7,885 bases of DNA from JBECKQ01 sp040235375 (GCA_040235375.1 JBECKQ010000402.1:1-7885), one strand, 5' to 3'; shown: positions 1 through 6,310, counted from the first letter of the stretch. Numbers and translations: made by a program. The notes: a model not told the origin generated them from the sequence alone.

Positions 1-97
1 ACGCCAAGCCCTTCAAAAGCGTGGCGCGGATGTGCGAACGGGTGCAATTCTCGGCGAGCCATTCCTTCGCCAGGGCCACGTCTTCGTGTGCGATCAT
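1..97 (-). CDS. Unrecognised protein, N-terminal fragment (runs off the left edge)
   Basis: An open minus-strand frame starts with ATG at 97 and stays open for 32 codons to the window edge. The peptide begins MIAHEDVALAKEWLAENC and continues with a charged, probably helical stretch (SHIRATLLKGLA). A Shine-Dalgarno-like GGAG lies 8 bases before the ATG (plus-strand 106-109), which supports both the frame and the start. There is no signal peptide or membrane segment in the visible part. The alternating pattern of charged and hydrophobic residues looks like real protein, but 32 residues are too few to name a family. It points the same way as ridA, but about 450 bases without a convincing gene separate them, so it probably has its own promoter. 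I assign no function. Confidence 0.6.
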   Translation of the reverse strand, partial: MIAHEDVALAKEWLAENCTRSHIRATLLKGLA

Positions 98-413
98 CGC
101 AGTAGCTCCGGTCAATGCGGACCGTAAAGGTCGGGCGTTCGTGAGTCGCCGGCGACCGCTAAGAAGAAGCCGGCGAATGATCTTAGGCGGACCTGTCTTC
201 ACTTTCAGGGCTTACAATGACTTACATCGACAACCCCAGGGGGTGGACCTTAGGCGGAAGCCGCTTCTGCCCCTCCGCGGCTGCGACGACTGTAGCGTAC
301 ACCGATTATTGAGGAACTCAACCCTGGGGGCGGCCGGTCGGCGGGGCGGAACCTATTGCATCGTCGATCGACCCTAACCTCCCCAGCCCGCCGGAAAGAA
401 GGGAGATACACGT

Positions 414-449
414 ATGCCACTGTTCTCGAGCAGTGCCCTGCGCTGCTGA
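414..449 (+). CDS. Possible 11-codon small ORF with good ribosome binding site (doubtful)
   Basis: An ATG at 414 is preceded, at 8 bases, by AAGGGAG (399-405), a good Shine-Dalgarno match. The frame encodes MPLFSSSALRC and ends with TGA at 447-449. The first codons lie inside a CACTG/CAGTG stem (418-435). No larger gene follows on the plus strand, so it is not obviously a leader peptide. A chance match is the more likely explanation; it is listed because the binding site is better than those of several real genes here. Confidence 0.12.
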   Translation: MPLFSSSALRC

Positions 450-522
450 GGCTTCCGTGCGGGAGATCGAACCCGGCGCGGGTGCTCGCGGATGAGCGTT
501 TGTCGTCCTCGACCCGCCCCCT

Positions 523-544
523 ACCTCTCTGGAAGGGAGGAGGT
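523..544 (-). terminator. Candidate terminator hairpin after ridA
   Basis: Four bases beyond the ridA stop codon, ACCTC and GAGGT pair around an inner imperfect stem (CTCT against GGGAG, with one wobble or bulge) and a GGAA-containing loop. It has no U-run on the minus-strand RNA, since G-rich sequence follows. It would therefore be a weak or atypical intrinsic terminator, or only a 3'-end stabilising hairpin. Confidence 0.25.
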
Positions 545-548
545 GCGT

Positions 549-1010
549 CTATTCTCGGATTTTAACGATCATTTCGACTTCGACGGCGGCGTTCAGCGGC
601 AACGCGTTCGCGCCGACTGCCGCACGAGCGTGCTGACCTCTGTCGCCGAAGATCGCGCTGACCAACTCGGACGCTCCGTTCATCACTTTCGGCTGCTGCT
701 CGAAATCGTCCGCGCACTGGACCCAGCCGGTCAGCTTCACGACGCGCTCAAGGTTGTCGAGGTTGCCTGCCACACCGGCGACAGCCGCGAGGGCGTTGAG
801 GCAGCACACACGGGCGGCGTCATAGCCCTGTTCAACGGTGAGGTCGCGGCCGAGCTTGCCGGTGTATTTCAGCTTGCCGTTCACCATGGGGATCTGCCCG
901 GACGTGTAGACGAAACTCCCCGCCTTCACCGCGGGCACGTAGGCGGCGACCGGCGCCGCAACCGCGGGCAGTTCGAGGCCGAGCTCTTTCAAGCGATCGA
1001 TCACGCTCAT
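549..1010 (-). CDS. RidA-family (YjgF/YER057c/UK114) protein
   Basis: The gene encodes 153 residues of the Rid superfamily. RidA itself hydrolyses reactive enamine/imine intermediates, such as 2-aminoacrylate released by PLP enzymes. This sequence matches the slightly longer branch (Pfam YjgF_endoribonc-like), whose members open with a DRLKELGLELP-type segment (here residues 5-15) and continue with YVPAVKAG (24-31) and TSGQIP (36-41). The family arginine is kept in HARAAVGANALPLNAAVEVE as Arg129, with Glu145 in the C-terminal strand, so the active-site framework looks intact; the substrate is not known. I chose the ATG at 1010 because AAAGGAG lies 5 bases upstream (plus-strand 1016-1022). An ATG 15 bases earlier would lose this site. 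Family members are usually cytosolic trimers of about 130-155 residues, so this one is full length. The gene has its own promoter at 1098-1127 and appears separate from the SPFH cluster upstream. Confidence 0.93.
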   Translation of the reverse strand: MSVIDRLKELGLELPAVAAPVAAYVPAVKAGSFVYTSGQIPMVNGKLKYTGKLGRDLTVEQGYDAARVCCLNALAAVAGVAGNLDNLERVVKLTGWVQCADDFEQQPKVMNGASELVSAIFGDRGQHARAAVGANALPLNAAVEVEMIVKIRE

Positions 1011-1097
1011 GTGTGCTCCTTTCACGGAAGGTGAAGTCGGCGATCGGCCATGCCGGCTGCGTTCCGCTCGCCGTTAGCGTGTACCGCGCACGACTGC

Positions 1098-1127
1098 AGT
1101 ATATCAGACGGCGCGCTCCCGCGTCAC
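1098..1127 (-). promoter_or_regulatory. Promoter of the RidA-family gene (sigma-70-type, extended -10)
   Basis: On the minus strand there is a -10 TATACT (plus 1098-1103) preceded by TGA, giving the extended form TGATATACT. The -35 is GTGACG (plus 1122-1127), with an 18-base spacer. Transcription would start near 1091, leaving a leader of about 80 bases before the ATG at 1010. The promoter lies between the stop of the RmlD-like gene and ridA, so ridA can be expressed independently of the upstream cluster. Confidence 0.6.
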
Positions 1128-1172
1128 GAGCGGGCACACACCATTCGTCTGCGAACGTGCACTGGCGGCCGG

Positions 1173-2069
1173 TTACCCGCGGCTGAGCGGATCGCATAAC
1201 GCTTCGGGGCGGATGGGACCGAAGACGAGTTGGGGAAACAGCCCGGCGAGGCGGTCGGCGTTGAGCGAAAGGTCGGCCGGCCGCGGCTCGGGCGACTCGA
1301 TGGAGAGGCGGGAGACGGGGACGAGCCTGGCGGCCGGAAGGTCGAGAGCGTCGGCGAAGCGCTCGGCCATTTCGTAGCGGGAAAGGCGTTCGGGGCCGCC
1401 GACATGGATAAGGCCGGTAAGCGGGCTGCGGGCAAGGGCGATGAGGATTCTCGCAGCGTCGCCGAGCCAGAGCGGAGTGCGGTACTCATCGATGAAGAGG
1501 CGCAGCGGTTCGCCGGTGCGCAAGGCGTGCATCTGCTTGACGAACGTCGTTTCGCGCGGGGCGCAGGGGTAGCCGTACATGAGCGGGATGCGGACGGAAA
1601 GTGTCCCGTCGATGGGTATGACGGCGCGCTCGGCCTCGGCCTTGGTTCGGCCGTAGTGGCTGAGCGGCTGCGGCGGGTCGCTTTCGCGGTACGGTGCGTG
1701 CGCGCCGTCGAAGACCATATCGGTGGAGACAAACACGAACCGGGCATGATGCGCCGCGGCGGCCTCGGCGAGCCCGACGGTGGCATCGACATTGATCCGG
1801 CGCGCGCGGTCGGGGTCGGCAAAGGCGGCGGCGATCGAGGTTACCGCGGCGGCGTGGATGACGTGCGTCGGGCGGAAGTTGTCGACGACCTTCGGGAGCG
1901 CCGCGAGATCGGCCAGATCGATGCGCGCGATCGCTGCGGCCGCCAACGGTGTGGGACCTTGGCCGGCAAGAGCGAGGATGTCGCTCGCCGGAATCTGCTG
2001 TGCGAGTTGGGTCAGCAGGTGGCCGCCGAGCTGGCCACTCACGCCGGTGATAAGCCATCGCTCAGTCAT
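1173..2069 (-). CDS. RmlD-like NAD(P)-dependent sugar-nucleotide reductase (extended SDR)
   Basis: The gene encodes 298 residues of the dTDP-4-dehydrorhamnose reductase/RmlD substrate-binding family. RmlD performs the last step of dTDP-L-rhamnose synthesis, reducing dTDP-4-keto-L-rhamnose with NADPH. The N-terminal Rossmann motif is ITGVSGQLG (residues 7-15), followed by HAAA (72-75), VSTDMVFDG (114-122) and the catalytic pair Tyr139/Lys143 in YGRTK. IPLMYG (161-166) and the C-terminal RPADLSLNADRL (263-274) fit the RmlD substrate half, so the enzyme looks complete. No rmlA, rmlB or rmlC is present, so the true substrate may be another nucleotide sugar; related family members also include the MAT2B regulatory subunit. 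It starts 75 bases after the HflK-type gene on the same strand, with no clear promoter or Shine-Dalgarno between them, so read-through from the SPFH cluster is plausible. The stop lies about 45 bases before the ridA promoter. Confidence 0.85.
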   Translation of the reverse strand: MTERWLITGVSGQLGGHLLTQLAQQIPASDILALAGQGPTPLAAAAIARIDLADLAALPKVVDNFRPTHVIHAAAVTSIAAAFADPDRARRINVDATVGLAEAAAAHHARFVFVSTDMVFDGAHAPYRESDPPQPLSHYGRTKAEAERAVIPIDGTLSVRIPLMYGYPCAPRETTFVKQMHALRTGEPLRLFIDEYRTPLWLGDAARILIALARSPLTGLIHVGGPERLSRYEMAERFADALDLPAARLVPVSRLSIESPEPRPADLSLNADRLAGLFPQLVFGPIRPEALCDPLSRG

Positions 2070-2144
2070 GCCGAGTATGGTACGCGCGACTTTTGCGAGA
2101 GGCGAAAGTGCTCGCGGAGAATCACGGGCAGGATGTCCGTGCCA

Positions 2145-3134
2145 CTACTGCGGCTGGCGGTCGTAGATGGTCATATCCAGCGGGGCCTTGTCCGTGCCGG
2201 GCGTGTAGATGTACGTTTCCGCCTGCTGGAAGACGCGGGCGAGGCTGTCCATGAGCAGGCGCGTGCGCGTCACGAGCGGAGATTCGACATACGCCTCGTG
2301 CACGCTGCGGAAGCGATCGGCGTCACCGGTGGCGCGGTTGACACGCCGCTGGTGATAACCTTCGGCGGAGGCGAGCATTTCGTCGGCCCGGCCCTGGGCC
2401 TTGGCGACGATGGAGTTGGCGAAGGACTCGGCCTCGTCCGTCTGGCGTTCGCTGTCCTTCTTGGCGCTGGCCACGTCACGGAACGCATCGGCGATGGCGA
2501 GCGGCGGCTCGATGCTCTCGAGATCGACGGAAACCAGCGTGATGCCGCAGCCGTAGTGGCGCAACGCCTCCTGGGCGCGTTGACGTGTGACGTTCTGGAT
2601 TTCGGCCTTGCCTTCCGTAAGGGCATCGTCGATCGAGTAGCCGCCGAGCGTCTCGACCATGACGCCGAGGACGGCCAGGCGCACGAGGCGATCAGGCTCG
2701 GCAGTCAGCGTCAGGTAATCTGCGGGCTGGTCGATCTGGTACTGGGCGATCATCGTGGCCTTCACGATGTTGACGTCGCCGGTGAAGATGTCGGTGAGCA
2801 GCGTGCGGCTCTGGGCGACGAGGTCGCCCTTGTCGATGAGCGCGCGCAGGTCGGGGTCGAGCCCGACGGTTACGCGCTTGACCTCCGTGGTCTTGGGCTT
2901 GTCCACGCGGCCGATCGGCCAGGGCCAGGCGTAGTGCACACCCGGCGTGGCCTCCCGTTCGACGATCCGGCCGAACCGGCGAACGACGGCGCGCTCGTCG
3001 GGCTGCACGAAGTAGAAGCTGGAGGCGAGATAGAGCACGGCGGCGCACGCGATCACAACGAACGCGATAGCGCCCGTACGCCGGCGCGGCAGATCAGCCT
3101 TCGGGGCCTGTGGTTTGTTGCTTGTCGCGGCCAT
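2145..3134 (-). CDS. HflK-type SPFH/Band 7 membrane protein (second, free-standing copy)
   Basis: The gene encodes 329 residues. A short basic cytoplasmic tail (about 1-20, with PRRRTG) precedes one membrane anchor (about 21-43). The SPFH domain begins at VQPDERAVVRRFGR (43-56) and contains PGVHYAWPWPIGRVDK (64-79). The helical arm shows PLAIADAFRDVASAKKDSER (211-230), the AKAQGRADEMLASAEGY stretch (244-260) and a C-terminal segment typical of HflK. In E. coli, HflK and HflC form a periplasmic-facing cage around the FtsH protease and modulate its proteolysis. This protein lacks the Gly-rich N-terminal region of proteobacterial HflK. Its ATG lies inside the end of hflC, overlapping it by 41 bases. 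There is no strong Shine-Dalgarno, only ACGAAAG beside the start, so translational coupling to hflC is likely. The shared HYAWPWP block makes it a paralog of the SPFH half of the fusion gene upstream. Confidence 0.88.
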   Translation of the reverse strand: MAATSNKPQAPKADLPRRRTGAIAFVVIACAAVLYLASSFYFVQPDERAVVRRFGRIVEREATPGVHYAWPWPIGRVDKPKTTEVKRVTVGLDPDLRALIDKGDLVAQSRTLLTDIFTGDVNIVKATMIAQYQIDQPADYLTLTAEPDRLVRLAVLGVMVETLGGYSIDDALTEGKAEIQNVTRQRAQEALRHYGCGITLVSVDLESIEPPLAIADAFRDVASAKKDSERQTDEAESFANSIVAKAQGRADEMLASAEGYHQRRVNRATGDADRFRSVHEAYVESPLVTRTRLLMDSLARVFQQAETYIYTPGTDKAPLDMTIYDRQPQ

Positions 3135-4086
3135 CTTTCGTGAGCGAGTTCTCGATGGTTATCTTCGGCAACTGTTCGACCGGCGCATTCGGATTGGTGA
3201 GCAGGCGGAAGAACGGGGCGTCGGACGGCAGAATGAGAATCGTGTCGGCGTCGAGGCCGGTCTCGTACGATTCGAGTGTGCGCAGAAAGCGGTAAAACTC
3301 CGGGTCGGTGTTGTAGGCCTCGCCGTAGATGCGCGTGGCCTCGGCGTCGGCCTGGCCGCGGATGCGCTGCGACTCGGCATAGGCTTCGGCGAGGATCTTC
3401 TCCTGCTCGGCCTGGGCGTTGGCGCGAATGCGCATCGATTCCGCCTCGCCTTCGCTGCGGTACTTGGTGGCGATCCGCTGGCGCTCGGCGCGCATGCGGT
3501 CGAAGACACTGCGGCGGTTCTGCGCGGGGAAGTTGAAGCGCTGCACCTGCAGGTCGGCGATTTCGATACCGAAGGAGTCGCGGGCCCGCTGGGCGCTTTC
3601 GTTCAAAATCTCGCCGACGATCTCCCGCCAGCGTCGGCTCGAGGCATCCGTGGTGACAAGGGGGTTGAAGTCGGACGAGCCGAGCTTGGCGTTCAACTGC
3701 GAGCGGATGATGTCACCGAGACGCGGCTCGGCCCCCGCCTTGTCGCGGACGGTTTCGAGGAACTTCAGCACTGCGCCCTCGCTGCGTTCGATCCGCCAGC
3801 AGGTGAAGGTGGCGACCTCGACGTTCTTCTTGTCGCGCGTCAGGTACTCCTTGGCGGGCGTGTCGGCCGGCGGATCCTCGAAGACCTGGATGCGGTTGTC
3901 GAAGCGGACGGTCGTCTCGATGGGCACCGGCCACTTGAGGCGCAGACCGGGGTCGAGGTACGTGCGGACGGGCTTGCCGAACTGCTTGACGATGACGAAC
4001 TCGGTTTCGTCGACGGCAACGAAGCACGTCGACGCAATCGCGATCACCGCGGCCAGCACGATCAGCGTTGCGATCCAGCCTTTCAT
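3094..4086 (-). CDS. hflC: HflC-type SPFH/Band 7 protein (FtsH protease modulator)
   Basis: The gene encodes 330 residues, close to the family's usual length. One membrane segment at about residues 3-23 is followed at once by the SPFH domain: VDETEFVIVKQFGKPV (25-40), DPGLRLKWPVPIE (45-57) and EYLTRDKKNVEV (80-91). The HflC hallmark ERQRIATKYRSEGEAE (201-216) opens the alanine/glutamate-rich coiled arm (to about 260). It is followed by DPEFYRFLRTLESYE (261-275) and DTILILPSDAPFFRLL (281-296), both typical HflC C-terminal blocks. HflC pairs with HflK around FtsH at the inner membrane. I chose the ATG at 4086 because the membrane helix begins there and AGGAG lies 11 bases upstream (plus 4098-4102). 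The longer upstream frame is polar and overlaps the preceding gene. The gene starts 35 bases after the permease-HflK fusion, and its 3' end overlaps the next HflK-type gene. Confidence 0.93.
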   Translation of the reverse strand: MKGWIATLIVLAAVIAIASTCFVAVDETEFVIVKQFGKPVRTYLDPGLRLKWPVPIETTVRFDNRIQVFEDPPADTPAKEYLTRDKKNVEVATFTCWRIERSEGAVLKFLETVRDKAGAEPRLGDIIRSQLNAKLGSSDFNPLVTTDASSRRWREIVGEILNESAQRARDSFGIEIADLQVQRFNFPAQNRRSVFDRMRAERQRIATKYRSEGEAESMRIRANAQAEQEKILAEAYAESQRIRGQADAEATRIYGEAYNTDPEFYRFLRTLESYETGLDADTILILPSDAPFFRLLTNPNAPVEQLPKITIENSLTKDGRDKQQTTGPEG

Positions 4087-4121
4087 TTCGTCGTCAACTC
4101 CTGGCCACGCCGGCAGGCGTT

Positions 4122-6170
4122 TCACTGCGCCCGGTCGAACAGCGATTTTCCGCTGTCGGCCTGGCGGCGGTTGAAGCGCAGGTCCAGGTGCAGGTTTTCC
4201 GCCGCCGGCTTGACGCACTTGCGCAGGCCGGGCAGCACCTTGTCGTAAGTTTCAAACAGCAGCCGCGCGGAGGTCAGCGCGGGAAACAGCCGGTAGGCTT
4301 TGCGGCGGGCGAGAAAACTGTCCGCCTGGCCCTTCGCCTCGGCGATCGTACGCAGCGCGTACGCCCGGGCGTCCTGGATGGTGGCGTCCTTGGTGCCGTG
4401 AGCGACGGGGACAATCTGCGCTTCGTATGTGAGGGCCTGATCGCGTTTCGTGGACTTGTCCTCGAGGGCGCTGGCCACGTCGCGGAAGGCCTCGTGGACC
4501 TCGGGCGGCGCGTGCAGGTCCAGGAACGCGAAGCTCAGCAGCTCGATGCCGCTGTTGCACTGGTCGAGGATCGCCTGGGCTTCGTGGTGGACTTCGGCGG
4601 CCAGCTCGAGCTGGGCCGTCGTGAAAACGGTCTCGATGTCGGCGCTGCCCAGCACGGTGCGCAGCCCGCTGCGGACGGCGTCCTTGACCAAACTTTCGCG
4701 ATCGGCTGCGGAGTATGCGAAGGCGAGCGACCTTCCGGGCTTCATGTGCCATTGCGTGGCACTTTTGATGCTCGCGATGTTCTCGTCGCCGAGCAGAACC
4801 CAGGCCTCGTTCTCATCCTCCTGCCATTCGGTCTTGCCATTGCGCCCCACCGCAGCCTTGTAGCCGAGCTCGAACCGATTCACCTGGCGCGTATCGACCT
4901 TGTCAACGGCCTCCACCGGCCAGGGCCACGCGTAATGCAGCCCCGGCTGCACGTCCTGCCGGGCAACACGGCCGAAACGCTTCACCAGGCCAACCTGGCC
5001 CGGCTTGATGGCGAAGAGCCCGCTGGCGGCGTAGCCGGCGATGACGAAGAACACGATCGCGCCGACGAGCCGGCCGCGCGTGACGCCGACAGGCAAAATC
5101 GCATCGAGCCCGCCGACGAGCCGATCGAAGTAGCGAAGCCGCCGGATGCTGCCCAGGCAGAGGACGAGGAACGCAATCGCCCCGAGCGCCTTCAGCCAGC
5201 CGGGCAGAAACGGCTCGGCAAGAGCACGCCGGCTGAGATCGACGCCGCGGGCGACGTACAGCGAGTTGAGCAAAAGGCCCATCGCGACGGATACGACAGC
5301 TATCGTCACCAGGTAGACGGTGACGGATCGCACTCCGAGCTGCCGGCGAAGCACACCGATCGAGCCGATGTTGGTGGTCGGCCCGGCGAGCAAAAAGACC
5401 AAGGCCGCCCCCGGGTTGATCCCCTGTGCGATGAGCACGGCGGCGATGGGCGTCGAGGCCTCGGCACAAACGTAGAGCGGCACGCCGATGACCAGCATGA
5501 TGAGCATGGCCTGAAGCGGCGGACCAAATACGGCGTTCATGACGTAACCCGGCACGGCCACGCGGATCACTGCCGCCACGACAATGCCGAGGACCATCCA
5601 CGCCATCACGTCATCAAAGACGTCGATGAAGGCATGCTGGAAACCAGCCCGCCATGGAACCGGGGCGCGATCCGCCTGCGTTCCGACACTGGCAGTTGGT
5701 TCGGTAGCGCAACAAGCGTCGGAAACGGGCTCAGAGTCCGCCGATTCCGAGGGCCAGCGCTTTTCGATGAAGTTATCCGACAGGCCGGCGAACAGAGCTG
5801 TAATGCACGCCGCGATCGGCCGGTAGATGGCCATCAGCGGACCGAGCAGGGCGTACGTCAGCAGAACGGACTGGACGCTCGTTTCCGGAGTGGAAATCAC
5901 GAACGAGAGCGTGGCGCCTTTGCTCGCTCCCTGTTTGCGAAGCGAGACGGCCGCCGGAAGTACGCCGCATGAGCAAAGCGGCAGGGGAAGCCCTATCGCC
6001 GAGGCGAGAAGGACGGACTTGGCGCCCAGACCCTTCAGCCAGTCGGCCCAGCGACGCCGAGCGAGCACGACGTGCAGCGCACCGGCAACCGCGAAGCCGA
6101 CCAGAATGAATACGGCCGACTCCTCGAGGATGATCCAGCTTTCCAGGGAGATCTTCGTCAGCCACGTCAT
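4122..6170 (-). CDS. Fusion: SO_0444/DUF318-type metal-efflux permease joined to an HflK-type SPFH domain
   Basis: One unbroken 682-codon frame. Residues 1 to about 342 are a multi-membrane permease of the DUF318/ArsP superfamily, closest by motif to SO_0444-type Cu/Zn efflux permeases. Membrane segments lie near 12-36, 50-75, 86-130 (two), 185-206, 218-262 (two), 282-303 and 322-341. The PLPLCSCGVLP motif gives Cys66 and Cys68, VPLYVCAEAS gives Cys235, and AGPTTNIGSI follows at 262-271. A central polar loop (131-175) contains Cys153-Cys154, as in that family. After a basic linker (RRLRYFDR, 343-350), a further membrane segment (about 367-386) leads into a full SPFH domain: IKPGQVGLVKRFGRV (388-402), PGLHYAWPWP (409-418), PPEVHEAFRDVASALEDK (555-572) and an HflK-like arm to about 660. 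By the positive-inside rule the linker is cytoplasmic, placing SPFH outside as in HflK. The substrate (Cu, Zn or arsenical) is not decided by the sequence. It is the first gene of the SPFH cluster. No Shine-Dalgarno precedes the ATG, but the start fits the family's N-terminus. Confidence 0.88.
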   Translation of the reverse strand: MTWLTKISLESWIILEESAVFILVGFAVAGALHVVLARRRWADWLKGLGAKSVLLASAIGLPLPLCSCGVLPAAVSLRKQGASKGATLSFVISTPETSVQSVLLTYALLGPLMAIYRPIAACITALFAGLSDNFIEKRWPSESADSEPVSDACCATEPTASVGTQADRAPVPWRAGFQHAFIDVFDDVMAWMVLGIVVAAVIRVAVPGYVMNAVFGPPLQAMLIMLVIGVPLYVCAEASTPIAAVLIAQGINPGAALVFLLAGPTTNIGSIGVLRRQLGVRSVTVYLVTIAVVSVAMGLLLNSLYVARGVDLSRRALAEPFLPGWLKALGAIAFLVLCLGSIRRLRYFDRLVGGLDAILPVGVTRGRLVGAIVFFVIAGYAASGLFAIKPGQVGLVKRFGRVARQDVQPGLHYAWPWPVEAVDKVDTRQVNRFELGYKAAVGRNGKTEWQEDENEAWVLLGDENIASIKSATQWHMKPGRSLAFAYSAADRESLVKDAVRSGLRTVLGSADIETVFTTAQLELAAEVHHEAQAILDQCNSGIELLSFAFLDLHAPPEVHEAFRDVASALEDKSTKRDQALTYEAQIVPVAHGTKDATIQDARAYALRTIAEAKGQADSFLARRKAYRLFPALTSARLLFETYDKVLPGLRKCVKPAAENLHLDLRFNRRQADSGKSLFDRAQ

Positions 6171-6212
6171 AGGTCGGCGCCGCGGGGTCGAGCTCGTGGG
6201 CGGAAGCTGGAA

Positions 6213-6272
6213 GGGAGCCCACGCCCCAGAGTATACACGGATTCGGAGGCGAGGTATACGCGGAGGGCTCCC
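6213..6272. promoter_or_regulatory. Candidate operator: inverted repeat enclosing two GTATAC-centred direct repeats
   Basis: A perfect 8-base inverted repeat, GGGAGCCC (6213-6220) and GGGCTCCC (6265-6272), encloses two near-identical 11-mers: GTATACACGGA (6231-6241) and GTATACGCGGA (6254-6264). They are offset by 23 bases, roughly two helical turns. Each core, GTATAC, is itself a palindrome. The block lies between the divergent permease-SPFH gene and sucD. On the minus strand AGTATA (6230-6235) reads TATACT and could serve as the -10 of the permease cluster, but no matching -35 is visible. No regulator gene lies nearby, so the binding protein is unknown. Confidence 0.4.
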
Positions 6273-6277
6273 AGGCG

Positions 6278-6306
6278 TTTACAAAGGCCGCTCAGCGGGC
6301 CATACT
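6278..6306 (+). promoter_or_regulatory. Promoter for sucD and the following lipoprotein (sigma-70-type)
   Basis: The -35 is TTTACA (6278-6283), matching TTGACA at five of six positions, and the -10 is CATACT (6301-6306), with the optimal 17-base spacer. Transcription would start near 6312-6314, at the base of the hairpin at 6311-6339, giving a leader of about 80 bases before the sucD ATG. The -35 begins 6 bases after the inverted repeat ending at 6272, so a protein bound there could affect this promoter as well as the divergent one. Confidence 0.6.
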
Positions 6307-6310
6307 AGCC

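Larger units (their letters stand above)
98..548. other. Intergenic region of about 450 bases with small hairpins, no convincing gene
   Basis: Between the left-edge gene and ridA I see no convincing coding frame on either strand. Visible structure: a perfect 12-base palindrome GTCGCCGGCGAC at 145-156; a direct repeat CTTAGGCGGA at 182-191 and 249-258; a stem AGCCGC/GCGGCT at 259-264 and 277-282; a stem CACTG/CAGTG at 418-422 and 431-435; and a hairpin at 523-544 just past the ridA stop. The promoter of the left-edge gene must lie here if it has its own, but I find no clear -35/-10 pair for it. I recognise no tRNA, RNase P, tmRNA or SRP RNA. An unknown small RNA cannot be excluded. Confidence 0.5.

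Noticed and set aside
442..459. SRP RNA-like CGGAAG...AGCAGC on the minus strand
   Set aside because: The spacing between the two boxes is wrong for the conserved SRP domain IV loop, and the surrounding stem does not form.
461..480. tRNA T-arm-like sequence on the minus strand (GGGTTCGATCTCCC)
   Set aside because: With a 7-base loop the stem has a C-C mismatch and a wobble pair. No anticodon arm, D-arm or full acceptor stem can be drawn around it.
1022..1051. 9-residue upstream ORF in the ridA leader (minus strand)
   Set aside because: It has no ribosome binding site and no run of a single amino acid. Its stop next to the ridA Shine-Dalgarno is easily explained by chance.
1118..1134. CCCGC/GCGGG stem after the RmlD-like gene as a terminator
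   Set aside because: The stem has only 5 pairs with a 7-base loop and no U-run, and it overlaps the ridA -35 element.
1230..3143. Plus-strand open frame of 637 codons
   Set aside because: It lies wholly antisense to the RmlD-like and HflK-type genes, which have clear family motifs. Its translation is Arg/Gly/Asp/Val-rich with no recognisable domain, as expected for an antisense shadow in GC-rich DNA.
4087..4218. Longer N-terminus for HflC starting at 4218
   Set aside because: The extra 44 residues are basic and Pro-rich, overlap the end of the preceding gene and have no counterpart in HflC, whose membrane segment begins at the ATG at 4086.
3115..4248. Plus-strand open frame of 377 codons
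   Set aside because: It is antisense to hflC; the minus-strand protein matches HflC from end to end.
4068..5972. Plus-strand open frame of 634 codons
   Set aside because: It is antisense to the permease-SPFH fusion. The translation is of low complexity and strongly charged, with no membrane or domain pattern, and no promoter or binding site supports it.
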